This document shows, in pieces, positions 1-9,916 of a DNA stretch of 64,000 bases. Position numbers and translations under genes: made by a program. The notes under the pieces are model-generated. The model did not search any database, had not been told where the DNA came from, and saw only the letters and a list, made by a program, of their open reading frames with translations. Source of the DNA: HGM04593 sp045634305 (lineage in GTDB: Bacteria > Bacteroidota > Bacteroidia > Bacteroidales > Bacteroidaceae). The stretch is from the NCBI GenBank assembly GCA_045634305.1, contig JAZQZZ010000025.1, forward strand, positions 18,220 through 82,219, given 5' to 3'. The first letter of the stretch is position 1; each line of letters starts with the position of its first letter.

Positions 1-2140
1 CGTGCCGTTGGGCAACAAAAAGAGCTACACGGCACTTGTAACAGACGTACACGACAACGAACCAAAGGATTATGCCATTAAGCCTTTGAAAGAGGTGCTT
101 GACGAGACACCTATCATACTGGACAGACAGATAAGGCTTTGGGAGTGGATATCCAAATACTACCTGTGCTCTTTGGGCGACATCTACAAGGCAGCAATCC
201 CGCAAGGCCTGAAAGGTGAATTCAAGCCACGCACCGAGCAAAGGGTGCGCCTTACAGCGGAATACCGCAGCGAGAAGTGGATGAATCTGCTCATGCAGAC
301 ACTCGGACGCGCTCCACGCCAGAAGAGACTGCTATTGACCTTTATGCAGGAAGCACAGCCGTTCAGCGAAAGCCCAAAAGAGATTTCAAAGCACAGGCTC
401 ATTGAACTGGCACAGGTGCAACCAGCCATATACAAGCAACTGCAAGATAAGGGAGTCTTTGAAACATATGAGGTTGAAATAGGCAGGCTAGGACGCGACG
501 AGACACCTTGCCAACCGATAAACACCCTGAACGCGGCACAGCAGAAAGCATTCGGTGAAATCAAGGAATCCTTTACACAAAAGAACGTGACACTGCTGCA
601 CGGCGTAACATCGGCTGGCAAGACCGAGGTCTACATACACCTGATAACAGAAGCCGTCAAGCGCGGCGAACAGGTGCTGTATATGTTGCCGGAAATTGCC
701 CTTACAAAGCAGATTGTTGAGAGGTTACGCCGGGTGTTCGGCAACCGAATAGGCCTTTATCACTCAAAGTTCACCGATGCCGAGAGGGTTGAGATATGGA
801 AAAAACAGCTTGGCGACGAGCCATATGAGATTATCCTTGGAGTACGCTCGTCGGTGTTTCTCCCATTCAAAAATCTGGGACTTGTGATTGTTGACGAGGA
901 GCACGAGAACAGCTACAAACAACAAGAGCCCGCACCGCGCTACAATGCACGCAATGCAGCAATAGTACTTGCCTCGTTCTATGGAGCAAAGACCTTGCTT
1001 GGTACAGCCACACCATCCATTGAAAGCTATTACAACGCCACAACAGGCAAATATGCCCTTGTCAACCTCACCACCAGACACCGCGCCGTGCAACTACCTC
1101 ACATAGAGGTGGTGGACATGCAGGAGCATACCCGCAAGAAACTCACTGTGGGACCATTTGCCGACCCACTTGTTGAGGCCATGAGCCGTGCGCTGAAGGA
1201 GAAGAAACAGATTATCCTGTTCCAGAACCGCCGCGGCTACTCGCCACAGATTGAGTGCCGCATGTGCGGATGGGTACCGCATTGCAAGCACTGCGACGTG
1301 AGCCTCACCCTGCACAAGAATGCGAACAAGCTCGTGTGCCACTATTGCGGCTACACAATCCCCGCCCCTGTACACTGCCCCAACTGCGAGGGACGCAACT
1401 TTGCAACGCTCGGCTACGGTACCGAAAAGATTGAGGACGACCTGCAGAACCTCTTTCCCGAAGCACGCATCAAGCGCATGGACCTTGACACAACGCGCAC
1501 ACGCACCGCATACGAGAAAATTATCAGCGATTTTCAGGAGGGGAAGACCGACATTCTCATAGGCACACAAATGGTTTCAAAGGGACTCGACTTTGACAAT
1601 GTTGATGTTGTGGGCATTGTCAACGCCGACACACTGCTCAATTACCCCGATTTCAGAGCCACCGAAAGAGCATTCCAACTCATGTCACAGGTCGCAGGAC
1701 GCGCCGGGCGAAAGAACGGGCAAGGCAAGGTATTCCTGCAGACAAAGATGACCGACGCACCGGTGATTCCACAGATTGTGAGCAATGATTATGCGGCATT
1801 CTACGACCAACAGCTGCAGGAGCGCCTGTTGTTCCATTATCCTCCTTTTTATCGGCTCATTTACATCTACATGAAGCACCGCGATGTCAGAATCATAGAG
1901 GAGTTCTCGGAACTTATAGGCCGCCGCATGCGTGAAATATTCGACAACCGCATACTTGGCCCCGACTTGCCCCCTGTAGCAAAGGTAAAACAGTTGTACA
2001 TCCGGAAAATTGTACTCAAAGTGGAGAATTCCCTCTCGCAATACAAGGTGAACGAGGTGTTGAGGAACATCCAACAGGCCTACTGCGAGCAACCGCGCTA
2101 CCACTCAATAGTAATGTACTACGACATTGACCCGCTGTAA
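1..2140 (+). CDS. priA: Primosomal protein N' (PriA helicase), 5' end cut off by window
   Basis: Superfamily 2 helicase that recognises abandoned replication forks and reloads the replisome. About 712 residues are visible; the family is usually near 800 in this phylum, so roughly 100 N-terminal residues lie before the window. Numbering from base 2, Walker A GVTSAGKT is at residues 201-208, the DEEH box near 298-301, and a zinc-binding cluster of paired cysteines (CRMCGW, CKHC, CHYC, CPNC) spans about 419-465, all diagnostic of PriA. The helicase C-terminal motif QVAGRAGR follows. The GTG at base 2 is internal and not a real start. A terminator overlaps the stop codon. Confidence 0.96.
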   Translation, partial: VPLGNKKSYTALVTDVHDNEPKDYAIKPLKEVLDETPIILDRQIRLWEWISKYYLCSLGDIYKAAIPQGLKGEFKPRTEQRVRLTAEYRSEKWMNLLMQTLGRAPRQKRLLLTFMQEAQPFSESPKEISKHRLIELAQVQPAIYKQLQDKGVFETYEVEIGRLGRDETPCQPINTLNAAQQKAFGEIKESFTQKNVTLLHGVTSAGKTEVYIHLITEAVKRGEQVLYMLPEIALTKQIVERLRRVFGNRIGLYHSKFTDAERVEIWKKQLGDEPYEIILGVRSSVFLPFKNLGLVIVDEEHENSYKQQEPAPRYNARNAAIVLASFYGAKTLLGTATPSIESYYNATTGKYALVNLTTRHRAVQLPHIEVVDMQEHTRKKLTVGPFADPLVEAMSRALKEKKQIILFQNRRGYSPQIECRMCGWVPHCKHCDVSLTLHKNANKLVCHYCGYTIPAPVHCPNCEGRNFATLGYGTEKIEDDLQNLFPEARIKRMDLDTTRTRTAYEKIISDFQEGKTDILIGTQMVSKGLDFDNVDVVGIVNADTLLNYPDFRATERAFQLMSQVAGRAGRKNGQGKVFLQTKMTDAPVIPQIVSNDYAAFYDQQLQERLLFHYPPFYRLIYIYMKHRDVRIIEEFSELIGRRMREIFDNRILGPDLPPVAKVKQLYIRKIVLKVENSLSQYKVNEVLRNIQQAYCEQPRYHSIVMYYDIDPL

Positions 2141-2163
2141 CATCCTTGCAGCGGTCTTTTTTT
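2129..2163 (+). terminator. Rho-independent terminator of priA
   Basis: GACCCGCTG (2129-2137) pairs with CAGCGGTC (2149-2156) with one bulged C, followed by a run of T. The 5' arm covers the last codons and stop of priA. Confidence 0.75.
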
Positions 2164-2204
2164 ATAAATAAATCTTAACGTCGGGGCAAATTGTCGGTTA
2201 ATAT

Positions 2205-2235
2205 TTTGCCCTGTGGCATTTATTAGGTAAATTTG
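2205..2235 (+). promoter_or_regulatory. Bacteroidota-type promoter for the DUF2723 gene
   Basis: TTTG at 2205-2208, exactly 19 nt, then TAAATTTG at 2228-2235: a full match to the Bacteroidales housekeeping signal TTTG-N19-TAnnTTTG. The predicted start of transcription near 2241 leaves a leader of about 55 nt, A-rich just before the ATG at 2296. Confidence 0.75.
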
Positions 2236-2295
2236 CACGTTTTAGGGACAAGATTGTCCTGTTTTTCAGGGGATAACAAAAAATCAAAAAAAATA

Positions 2296-5200
2296 ATGAA
2301 ACAATTCAAAATCTGGAACAATGCACTTGGATGGATTACATTCCTCATTGCTGCATTGACATACTGCTTGACTGTTGAACCGACAGCAAGTTTCTGGGAT
2401 TGCCCCGAGTTTATCCTTTCAGGCAACAAGCTCGAGATTGGACACCCGCCCGGTGCACCATTCTTTATGCTTACAGCCAATTTCTTTTCAATGTTTGCAG
2501 CCCCGGACAAGGTTGCATACATGGTCAACATCATGTCGGCTCTGCTCAGTGCTGCGGGCATATTGTTTCTTTTCTGGAGCATAACACACCTGACACGCAA
2601 ACTCATTGTCGGAAGCGGCAAGGATATCACAAAGAGCCAGATGGTAACTATTCTGGCATCGGGTCTTGTAGGCGCTTTGGCCTACACTTGGAGCGACACA
2701 TACTGGTTCAGCGCGGTCGAGGGTGAGGTATATGGCTATTCATCACTCTTCACAGCTGCCGTGTTCTGGCTCATCCTCAAATGGGAGGATAATGCCGACG
2801 CTGCACACAGCGACCGTTGGCTGGTACTCATTGCCTACCTCGTTGGCCTGTCTATCGGAGTACACCTGCTTAACTTGCTGTGTATACCGGCCATAGTGCT
2901 TGTAGTTTACTACAAGAAATTCCCCAATGCAAACTTCAAAGGCGCATTGTTGGCTTTGGCCGTATCGGCAGCCATTGTTGCTGTCGTGCTGTACGGCATT
3001 GTGCCGGGAGTCGTAAAGGTTGGAGGTTGGTTTGAGCTGCTGTTTGTAAATCTGCTCGGATTCTCTTTCAACACCGGACTGTACATATACATGGTTTTAC
3101 TCTTTGGCACACTCGTTGCAGGTATCTATTGTACCGAGACTGGAAAGAGTCAGAAGTTGATTGCAGTAATCTTCACATTTGCAATAGCCCTGTTGGGTAT
3201 CCCGTTCTATGGCAACAGCGTTGGCGGCAGCATCCTGTTGGGCGCCATCGTTCTTATTGCAATATATATCATTGGCACAAGAGGAAGCGTATCGTACAAA
3301 GGCGGCGAGACAACACAGAAATACCTGATTGGACGCAGAGGATTCAACACGACATTCCTCAGCCTGCTTCTCATTATGATTGGCTATTCATCGTATGCAC
3401 TCATTGTAATCCGTTCATCGGCCAACACTCCTATGGACCAGAACTCACCCGAGGACATCTTCACTCTGGGCTCATACCTCAACCGCGAGCAGTATGGTTC
3501 GCGCCCGCTGTTGTATGGTGAGTGCTTCGACGCCGAGGTTGACCGTACTGATGAAGGCGATGCCGTGGCTGTTGAGACAAGCCCAATATACATGCGTGTA
3601 GAGAAAAAGAACGCCGATGACCCCGATGAATATGAAATCATTGACCACAACAGGGAGTATCAGTTCGTGCAGAATATGTTCTTCCCACGCATGTACAGCA
3701 GCGACCACGCGGGTGAGTACGAGCGTTGGATAGGCAAGAAGATCACAAACACCAAACGTGCGAAATTCCCCGACATAAGGAAACAGCAGCGCAAGTCGGC
3801 CGATGTTAAAGTGCCGACACAACTGGACAACATGCGTTTCTTCATCAACTATCAGGTGAACCACATGTACTGGCGCTATTTCCTCTGGAACTTCGTAGGA
3901 CGCCAAAACGACATACAGAACAATTATGGCGAAAAGGAGTACGGCAACTGGATAACAGGCGTGCCCGTCATTGACAACATACGCTTGGGCGACCAGAACA
4001 AATTGCCACAGACCATCAAGGAGAACAAGGGACGCAATGTTTTCTTTGCCTTGCCACTTATTCTGGGCATCATAGGTATCATATGGCAGCTTGCAAATGG
4101 CAAAAAGGGCAAAGAGCAGTTCTGGGTGGTATTCATGCTGTTCTTCATGACCGGACTTGCAATTGTGCTCTACCTGAACCAGACACCAATGCAACCACGT
4201 GAACGCGACTATGCATATGCCGGTTCGTTCTACGCCTTTGCAATATGGATTGGTATGGGCGTTGCCGGTATCGCACACTATGCCAACAAATGGCTCAAGA
4301 AAGAGGATAACATGCTCACTAACGGTATTGTCGCCACAGTCTGCCTGCTTGTACCATTGCAGATGGTATCGCAGACATGGGACGACCACGATCGCAGCGG
4401 ACGCTATGCCTGCCCCGACTTTGGCGAGAACTATCTGAACACACTCCCCGATGAGGGTTGCCCCATCATCTTCACTTGTGGCGACAACGACACCTTCCCG
4501 CTGTGGTACAGCCAGGAGGTAGAGGGCGACCGCACCGACGCACGCGTCTGCAACCTCTCTTACCTGCAGACCGACTGGTACATTGACCAGATGAAACGCC
4601 CTGCATATGACTCACCAAGCCTGCCTATCACATGGGACAGAATCAACTACGCAGGCAACACAAACATTTATGTCTATGTATTCCCAATGGAGGAGTTCAT
4701 CATGCAATACCGCGATGCCTTCCCCGAGAAGTTCAAAAAGGCGTTTGGCGACAATCCTTTTGAGATGAACAAGATTACCAGGTACTGGATCCTTGAGGCG
4801 AATGCCACCAAGAAATCCGAGGCACGAAAGGTTGTCGACGAGATTATCACATTGTACGAACAGGCCATCAACGAGGGACGCACAAGAAGGAACTATATTG
4901 AAATCCCACGAAGCATAATCCCTTGCGAGACACTCTACATACCAATTGACAAAGAGGGTGTAAAACGTTCGGGTATGGTAATCCCTGCCGCATACGAGGA
5001 GGAGATGCCACAGTACATGACCATTGACATAAGTGACAAGAGCGCACTCTACCGCCATGAGCTCATAATCTTCGATATGTTGGCAAACGCGAACTGGGAG
5101 CGTCCAATCTACATGTCAATGACCGTTGGCGAGAGCAACTACCCGTCAGTACTTACAAAATTCTTTGTACACGAGGGATTGGCATACCGCATAACACCAT

Positions 5201-6018
5201 TCGATTGGAGCAAACAGGGATATGACACAGCCGGTGGCGAACATCCTGTCGACATCGACAAGTTCTACACCAATGTCACAAAGCGCTTCAAATGGGGCGG
5301 TATGAAGGATACCGAGAATTATTATGCCGATGAGACCATCCGCAGAATGATAAGCACACACCGCAACCTCATAGCCCAGTTGGCTACCGAGATGCTCAAC
5401 AGCGAGACCGAAGATGCAAAGATTATCGACGTGTTGGAAACTGTATACAACGAACTGCCCGACGATGTAGCACATTACGACGCATTGAGGGACAATACCA
5501 TTTCCCTTGCCGATGTATACAACATCGTCTACAGGATACAGAGCGATTATAACAACGAAATTGCCAACGGCATTGACGACCCCATCAGACTTGCTGTTCT
5601 TAACGAATTGTTCCTTGGAGAAGACACACTGGCTATGCTCAAGCAAAGAAGAGACGAGATTGCGAACAGCATACTCAAGAATGAACTTGAGCACATAAAA
5701 TGGTACAATACCCTTAAAGCACATGAGCTGAACGACGTAATGCTCTACCACCGCGCAGCACTCATCGACCACGCATGGGAGTTGTTGGACAACGGCAAAA
5801 GCAGTTACATTGCAAGAGAAGAAGTCCTCAACACCCTGTGTACCAGTTTCAGCAACCTTGTCGACATGTTTGAGAAAACAAGGAACAAGAATGACCGCGA
5901 GATGAAACGCATGGTAATAAGCAGCATATATCAGGTGTTTGACCGATTGGAAATAACAAATGCAGAAATGCACAGCATTGAACCTGCCTTGAGACGATTC
6001 ATGAAACAGAGCAAATAA
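2296..6018 (+). CDS. DUF2723 multi-pass membrane protein, probable protein O-glycosyltransferase
   Basis: 1240 residues from the ATG at 2296; an upstream TTG at 2233 lies on the promoter's -7 box and is rejected. The N-terminal half carries many membrane segments and the family signature in the first extracytoplasmic loop: an acidic pair in FWDCPEF (residues 33-39) and GHPPG (49-53). The C-terminal half is a large soluble region. The family (PF11028) includes eukaryotic TMEM260, an O-mannosyltransferase, and in Bacteroidota is near-universal; the GT-C-like acidic loop fits a polyprenyl-sugar-dependent transferase. The acceptor and sugar cannot be read from sequence. Followed 5 nt later by a NodB deacetylase. 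Confidence 0.85.
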   Translation: MKQFKIWNNALGWITFLIAALTYCLTVEPTASFWDCPEFILSGNKLEIGHPPGAPFFMLTANFFSMFAAPDKVAYMVNIMSALLSAAGILFLFWSITHLTRKLIVGSGKDITKSQMVTILASGLVGALAYTWSDTYWFSAVEGEVYGYSSLFTAAVFWLILKWEDNADAAHSDRWLVLIAYLVGLSIGVHLLNLLCIPAIVLVVYYKKFPNANFKGALLALAVSAAIVAVVLYGIVPGVVKVGGWFELLFVNLLGFSFNTGLYIYMVLLFGTLVAGIYCTETGKSQKLIAVIFTFAIALLGIPFYGNSVGGSILLGAIVLIAIYIIGTRGSVSYKGGETTQKYLIGRRGFNTTFLSLLLIMIGYSSYALIVIRSSANTPMDQNSPEDIFTLGSYLNREQYGSRPLLYGECFDAEVDRTDEGDAVAVETSPIYMRVEKKNADDPDEYEIIDHNREYQFVQNMFFPRMYSSDHAGEYERWIGKKITNTKRAKFPDIRKQQRKSADVKVPTQLDNMRFFINYQVNHMYWRYFLWNFVGRQNDIQNNYGEKEYGNWITGVPVIDNIRLGDQNKLPQTIKENKGRNVFFALPLILGIIGIIWQLANGKKGKEQFWVVFMLFFMTGLAIVLYLNQTPMQPRERDYAYAGSFYAFAIWIGMGVAGIAHYANKWLKKEDNMLTNGIVATVCLLVPLQMVSQTWDDHDRSGRYACPDFGENYLNTLPDEGCPIIFTCGDNDTFPLWYSQEVEGDRTDARVCNLSYLQTDWYIDQMKRPAYDSPSLPITWDRINYAGNTNIYVYVFPMEEFIMQYRDAFPEKFKKAFGDNPFEMNKITRYWILEANATKKSEARKVVDEIITLYEQAINEGRTRRNYIEIPRSIIPCETLYIPIDKEGVKRSGMVIPAAYEEEMPQYMTIDISDKSALYRHELIIFDMLANANWERPIYMSMTVGESNYPSVLTKFFVHEGLAYRITPFDWSKQGYDTAGGEHPVDIDKFYTNVTKRFKWGGMKDTENYYADETIRRMISTHRNLIAQLATEMLNSETEDAKIIDVLETVYNELPDDVAHYDALRDNTISLADVYNIVYRIQSDYNNEIANGIDDPIRLAVLNELFLGEDTLAMLKQRRDEIANSILKNELEHIKWYNTLKAHELNDVMLYHRAALIDHAWELLDNGKSSYIAREEVLNTLCTSFSNLVDMFEKTRNKNDREMKRMVISSIYQVFDRLEITNAEMHSIEPALRRFMKQSK

Positions 6019-6023
6019 AGCCT

Positions 6024-6635
6024 ATGTTCATAGAGCAAGTCCCCGGTTTCGTACGCAACATTTTCCCAAAGGCGCTATGGAGGATGAACCCCGATGAAAA
6101 GGCGGTTTATCTCACCTTCGACGACGGCCCTATACCCGTTGTCACGCCTTGGGTCGTTGACTTGCTTGGGCACTATGATATAAAAGCAACCTTTTTTATG
6201 GTTGGCGACAATGTGCGCAAGCACCCCCAAGAGTACAATCTTGTGGTAGACGCGGGGCACAGAGTGGGCAACCACACGTTCAACCACCTTAAAGGCCTGC
6301 TTACCGATACTCAGGAGTATATCGGGAACGTGGAAAAGGCCAACGCCCTCATACACAGCAATCTGTTCCGCCCGCCACACGGCATGCTGCGCCGCAGCCA
6401 ATACAAGGAGCTGAGCAAACGCTATCAATTTGTAATGTGGGACCTTGTAACACGCGACTACAGCAAACGCCTGTGCGGCGAAGAAGTTCTTGAGAATGTA
6501 AAGAGATTGGTGCGCAATGGCTCCATCATCACTTTCCACGACTCACTGCGCTCCGAAGAGAATCTCAGATACGCACTGCCACGTGCAATAGAGTGGCTGC
6601 TTGAGCAAGGATACTGTTTCAAAGTTTTCGAATGA
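6024..6635 (+). CDS. NodB-type polysaccharide deacetylase
   Basis: 203 residues, a bare carbohydrate esterase 4 domain without visible signal peptide. Motif 1 TFDDGP (31-36) supplies the catalytic base and metal aspartates D33-D34, motif 2 HTFNH gives metal histidines H84 and H88, and motif 3 RPPHG is at 116-120. So the active site looks intact. Family members remove N-acetyl (or O-acetyl) groups from chitin-like, peptidoglycan or surface glycans. Lack of a secretion signal suggests either cytoplasmic action on a lipid-linked or nucleotide-linked precursor, or a missed start. It overlaps queG by 4 nt (ATGA), so the two are translationally coupled. Confidence 0.88.
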   Translation: MFIEQVPGFVRNIFPKALWRMNPDEKAVYLTFDDGPIPVVTPWVVDLLGHYDIKATFFMVGDNVRKHPQEYNLVVDAGHRVGNHTFNHLKGLLTDTQEYIGNVEKANALIHSNLFRPPHGMLRRSQYKELSKRYQFVMWDLVTRDYSKRLCGEEVLENVKRLVRNGSIITFHDSLRSEENLRYALPRAIEWLLEQGYCFKVFE

Positions 6636-7561
6636 TGAAAAAGGAAGATTTAACCCTCTTTATAAAATCCGAGGCACAACGCCTCGGATTTGACATTTGT
6701 GGAATAGCCAAGGCTGAGGTTGTTGCTGACGATGCAGTGCAGGTATACAACCGTTGGATTGAAAAAGGCAGGCATGCCACAATGCAGTACCTCGAGCGCA
6801 ACTGCGACAAACGGTTCAACCCCACTCAACTTGTCGAGGGGTGCAAGAGTGTCATTTCTGTCGCAATGAACTATGCGCCAAAGCAACATATTGAAGGCAT
6901 TGCCGACTATGCACAAGGCATGGACTATCACAAGGTCATAAAGGATAAACTTTTACTGTTATTACAAAGCATAAACAACATTTGCACCGCACATGGGCGT
7001 GCATTCTGCGACTCAGCTCCGGTTCTCGAACGATATTGGGCTGTAAAAGCCGGCATAGGATACATCGGGTGCAACCGCCAGCTCATCATCCCCGGCAAAG
7101 GATCAAACTTTTTTTTGGGCGAACTGCTTGTGGATATTGAACTCTGTTATGACACACCTTGCGAACGCGACCTATGCGGTAACTGCCGCAAATGCATAGA
7201 TACTTGCCCGGGCAAGGCTTTGAGCGAAGATGGGCTTGATGCGCGCAAATGCCTCTCATATCTTACAATAGAGCACCGCGACGAACTGCCGGTAAACATC
7301 GGTGAAAAGATGAAAAACTGCTTCTATGGCTGCGATTGTTGCCAGACTGTGTGCCCTCACAACCGCTTTGCCACGCCAAATTCCACCCCGGAACTGCAAC
7401 CAAGCGAAGCGCTGCTACAGATGACAAAAGAAAAATGGAGCACATTGACAAAAGAGGAATATAAAGCGCTCTTCAAGCACAGTGCAGTAGAACGTTGCAA
7501 GTATGAACAGCTCATGCGCAACATATCGGCACTGGCAACAAACGACAAAATGGGCTCATGA
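6632..7561 (+). CDS. queG: Epoxyqueuosine reductase
   Basis: 309 residues, the short form usual in Bacteroidota (about 380 in E. coli). Cobalamin- and iron-sulfur-dependent enzyme that reduces epoxyqueuosine to queuosine at the wobble base of GUN-anticodon tRNAs. Two ferredoxin-like clusters are visible: cysteines 182, 185, 188 and 192 (CGNCRKCIDTCP) and 230, 234, 236/237 and 241 (CFYGCDCCQTVCP). The N-terminal DUF1730 region precedes them. Two in-frame ATGs (6632 and 6635) occur at the start; the first overlaps the deacetylase stop. No other queuosine gene is in the window. Confidence 0.94.
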   Translation: MMKKEDLTLFIKSEAQRLGFDICGIAKAEVVADDAVQVYNRWIEKGRHATMQYLERNCDKRFNPTQLVEGCKSVISVAMNYAPKQHIEGIADYAQGMDYHKVIKDKLLLLLQSINNICTAHGRAFCDSAPVLERYWAVKAGIGYIGCNRQLIIPGKGSNFFLGELLVDIELCYDTPCERDLCGNCRKCIDTCPGKALSEDGLDARKCLSYLTIEHRDELPVNIGEKMKNCFYGCDCCQTVCPHNRFATPNSTPELQPSEALLQMTKEKWSTLTKEEYKALFKHSAVERCKYEQLMRNISALATNDKMGS

Positions 7562-7673
7562 CAATATTTTTTCAGTAGAATTTTAAACTACTTGTCATTT
7601 TTTTGTATTTTTACGCTCCAAAGGACAAAAAGGACTGAAGCCCGTTTCGCCCAAAAAAGAAACAGAAGGTAAT

Positions 7674-9251
7674 ATGGTCAAGAAATTTGATTTTTTAGTT
7701 ATCGGTTCCGGTATTGCCGGAATGAGTTACGCTCTCAAAGTTGCCCACAAAGGCAAAGTGGCATTGGTTTGCAAAACCATATTGGAAGAGGCCAACACCT
7801 ATTTTGCACAGGGAGGTATTGCATCGGTTACCAATAAATTGGTCGACAATTTCGACAAGCACATTGAGGACACCATGATTGCCGGCGATTGGATAAGCGA
7901 CCGCGAGGCTGTAGAAAAAGTTGTCCGCGAGGCACCCTCGCAGATACAGGCGCTAATTGACTGGGGCGTGGAGTTCGACAAGAACGAAAATGGCGAATTC
8001 GACCTTCACCGCGAAGGTGGACACTCCGAATTCCGCATACTTCACCACGCCGACAACACCGGTGCCGAGATTCAGCAATCGCTCATCAAAGCTGTGCGCA
8101 AGCACCCCAACATCACAATCTTCGACAACCATTTTGCAATCGAGATACTCACCCAGCACCACTTGGGTATTGAGGTGACACGCCAGACACCCGACATAGA
8201 GTGCTACGGTGCATACGTCCTTGACATTGCCACCAACGAGGTACACACCTTCCTCAGCAAGGTCACCCTTATGGCAACAGGAGGTTGCGGTGCCGTCTAC
8301 AAGACAACCACCAACCCTCTTGTGGCAACAGGCGACGGCATAGCAATGGTCTATCGCGCCAAGGGAACTGTGAAGGACATGGAGTTCATACAGTTCCATC
8401 CCACAGCACTCTACAACCCCGGCGACCGCCCATCATTCCTCATTACCGAGGCAATGCGTGGCTATGGTGGTATCCTGCGCACCAAGGACGGCAAGGAGTT
8501 TATGCAAAAGTACGACCCACGCCTGTCGCTTGCCCCGCGCGACATTGTGGCACGCGCCATCGACAACGAGATGAAACACCGCGGCGACGACCATGTCTAT
8601 CTTGATGTCACCCACAAGGACCCCGAGGAGACAAAGCGCCACTTCCCCAATATCTACGAGAAGTGCCTCTCTCTTGGCATTGACATAACAAAGGACTATA
8701 TCCCCGTTGCCCCGGCAGCGCACTATCTCTGTGGCGGCATAAAGGTCGACCTCAACGCTGCATCAAGCATCCACCGCCTGTATGCCGTCGGCGAATGTTC
8801 GTGCACTGGCCTTCACGGCGGCAACCGCCTGGCAAGCAACTCACTCATCGAAGCCGTAGTATATGCCGATGCGGCAGCGAAGCACTCGCTTGCACACTTT
8901 GAGGAGTACGGCTACAAGGAAGAAATCCCCGAGTGGAACGACGAAGGCACAAAGATGAACGAGGAGATGGTGCTCATATCACAGGATGCCAAGGAGGTGC
9001 AGCAGATTATGAGTACATACGTGGGCATAGTGCGCACCAATCTGCGCCTTAAACGCGCCTGGAACCGCCTCGACCTCCTGTACGAGGAGACCGAAGAACT
9101 CTTCAAACAGAGCGTCGTAAGCCGCGAGCTTTGCGAACTGCGCAACATCATCAACGTAGGCTACCTCATTATGCGCCAGGCCATGGAACGCAAGGAGAGC
9201 CGCGGCCTGCACTACAATATCGACTATCCGAAACAGGAAACTGAAAAGTAA
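7674..9251 (+). CDS. nadB: L-aspartate oxidase
   Basis: 525 residues. Flavoprotein making iminoaspartate from L-aspartate, first step of de novo NAD synthesis. The FAD-binding GSGIAGMS lies at 11-18, the flavin-contacting TYFAQGGIA segment near 42-50, and HGGNRLASNSLIEA near 380-395. The C-terminal helical domain of the succinate dehydrogenase/fumarate reductase flavoprotein family is complete. In an anaerobe the electron acceptor is expected to be fumarate rather than oxygen, consistent with frdCAB elsewhere in the window. nadA and nadC are not adjacent. A 112-nt spacer and a strong terminator isolate it as a single-gene transcript. Confidence 0.95.
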   Translation: MVKKFDFLVIGSGIAGMSYALKVAHKGKVALVCKTILEEANTYFAQGGIASVTNKLVDNFDKHIEDTMIAGDWISDREAVEKVVREAPSQIQALIDWGVEFDKNENGEFDLHREGGHSEFRILHHADNTGAEIQQSLIKAVRKHPNITIFDNHFAIEILTQHHLGIEVTRQTPDIECYGAYVLDIATNEVHTFLSKVTLMATGGCGAVYKTTTNPLVATGDGIAMVYRAKGTVKDMEFIQFHPTALYNPGDRPSFLITEAMRGYGGILRTKDGKEFMQKYDPRLSLAPRDIVARAIDNEMKHRGDDHVYLDVTHKDPEETKRHFPNIYEKCLSLGIDITKDYIPVAPAAHYLCGGIKVDLNAASSIHRLYAVGECSCTGLHGGNRLASNSLIEAVVYADAAAKHSLAHFEEYGYKEEIPEWNDEGTKMNEEMVLISQDAKEVQQIMSTYVGIVRTNLRLKRAWNRLDLLYEETEELFKQSVVSRELCELRNIINVGYLIMRQAMERKESRGLHYNIDYPKQETEK

Positions 9252-9271
9252 TAAACCTGATATACAATAAT

Positions 9272-9316
9272 AGAGCAAGTACCACACACTGAAGTACTTG
9301 CTCTTATTTTTTATGC
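9272..9316 (+). terminator. Rho-independent terminator of nadB
   Basis: Perfect 11-bp stem AGAGCAAGTAC (9272-9282) / GTACTTGCTCT (9293-9303) followed by TATTTTTT. Confidence 0.88.
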
Positions 9317-9327
9317 AATAATATAGT

Positions 9328-9373
9328 AGTTGCTCCAACGTTCAAATGCAGAGCGAAGTCGAATTTTGCAACT
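9328..9373. repeat. Imperfect palindrome, possibly a decayed REP-like element
   Basis: AGTTGC (9328-9333) and GCAACT (9368-9373) flank a core that, on the minus strand, reads CGACTTCGCT. That decamer also occurs in the palindromic repeat at 32570-32626. It sits at the left edge of the accessory island, just after the last gene of the conserved block. Confidence 0.25.
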
Positions 9374-9380
9374 AAATGAG

Positions 9381-9779
9381 TTACGGGTCAATTGCTATAT
9401 TGTTACCTAACATATTTTTAATCTCCTCTACGTTAATACCTTCACATATAATACTCCCATTACGAATTTCGTCTAAATATTCTTCATTAGTATATAAATA
9501 TCTGGTTACACCTTGTTCTTTTAATCTCCTTGATATTTCAAGATTAACCTTATCGTTATATATGAATTCGTCTATTTCTTCAGATTCATAATCACCACCC
9601 AAAGATTCATACAAATTTTCTTGTTCTTCTGTTAGAAATTCTACAGTATCACCCAGAATATCTCTAGTCCAATTATGTTCTTCAATAGTATTTAGAATGA
9701 ATTGTGAAAATTCTTCACTTTTAGAATAATGAAGTAATTTTCTTACAATTACCTCTTGTTCTCTTGTCAGTTTGTCCAT
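9381..9779 (-). CDS. Hypothetical acidic protein, AT-rich island gene
   Basis: 132 residues, not recognised. It is strongly acidic (many Glu and Asp, especially residues 45-75, including clusters such as EEQEN and YESEEIDEF), predicted helical, without signal peptide or membrane segment. Base composition is far more AT-rich than the flanking core genes and codon choice favours A/T third positions, which points to recent acquisition. It runs against nadB. Small acidic proteins in such islands are sometimes DNA mimics or immunity proteins, but nothing in the sequence proves that here. Confidence 0.6.
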   Translation of the reverse strand: MDKLTREQEVIVRKLLHYSKSEEFSQFILNTIEEHNWTRDILGDTVEFLTEEQENLYESLGGDYESEEIDEFIYNDKVNLEISRRLKEQGVTRYLYTNEEYLDEIRNGSIICEGINVEEIKNMLGNNIAIDP

Positions 9780-9851
9780 ATCTATTAAGTTTTAATGATA
9801 TAAATATAATAAGAATGATTGAAAAATTTAGTAGATTACTATATAAAAAAC

Positions 9852-9878
9852 AAAAGTCCCGAATAATCGAGACTTTTT
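9852..9878. terminator. Bidirectional terminator-like hairpin
   Basis: AAAAGTC / GACTTTT arms, further paired by CG/CG inside one mismatch, with T-runs in both directions. No obvious gene reads into it from the plus strand; it may be left over from a lost gene. Confidence 0.5.
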
Positions 9879-9916
9879 AAGGTTACTGTAAAGTAATATA
9901 TAATTACCTTAAAGAA

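Noticed and set aside
2233..2295. TTG start adding 21 residues to the DUF2723 protein
   Set aside because: The codon overlaps the -7 promoter box, and the ATG at 2296 gives the normal family N-terminus.
3472..4389. Minus-strand open frame of 305 codons
   Set aside because: Lies inside the DUF2723 gene on the other strand, no motif and no promoter.
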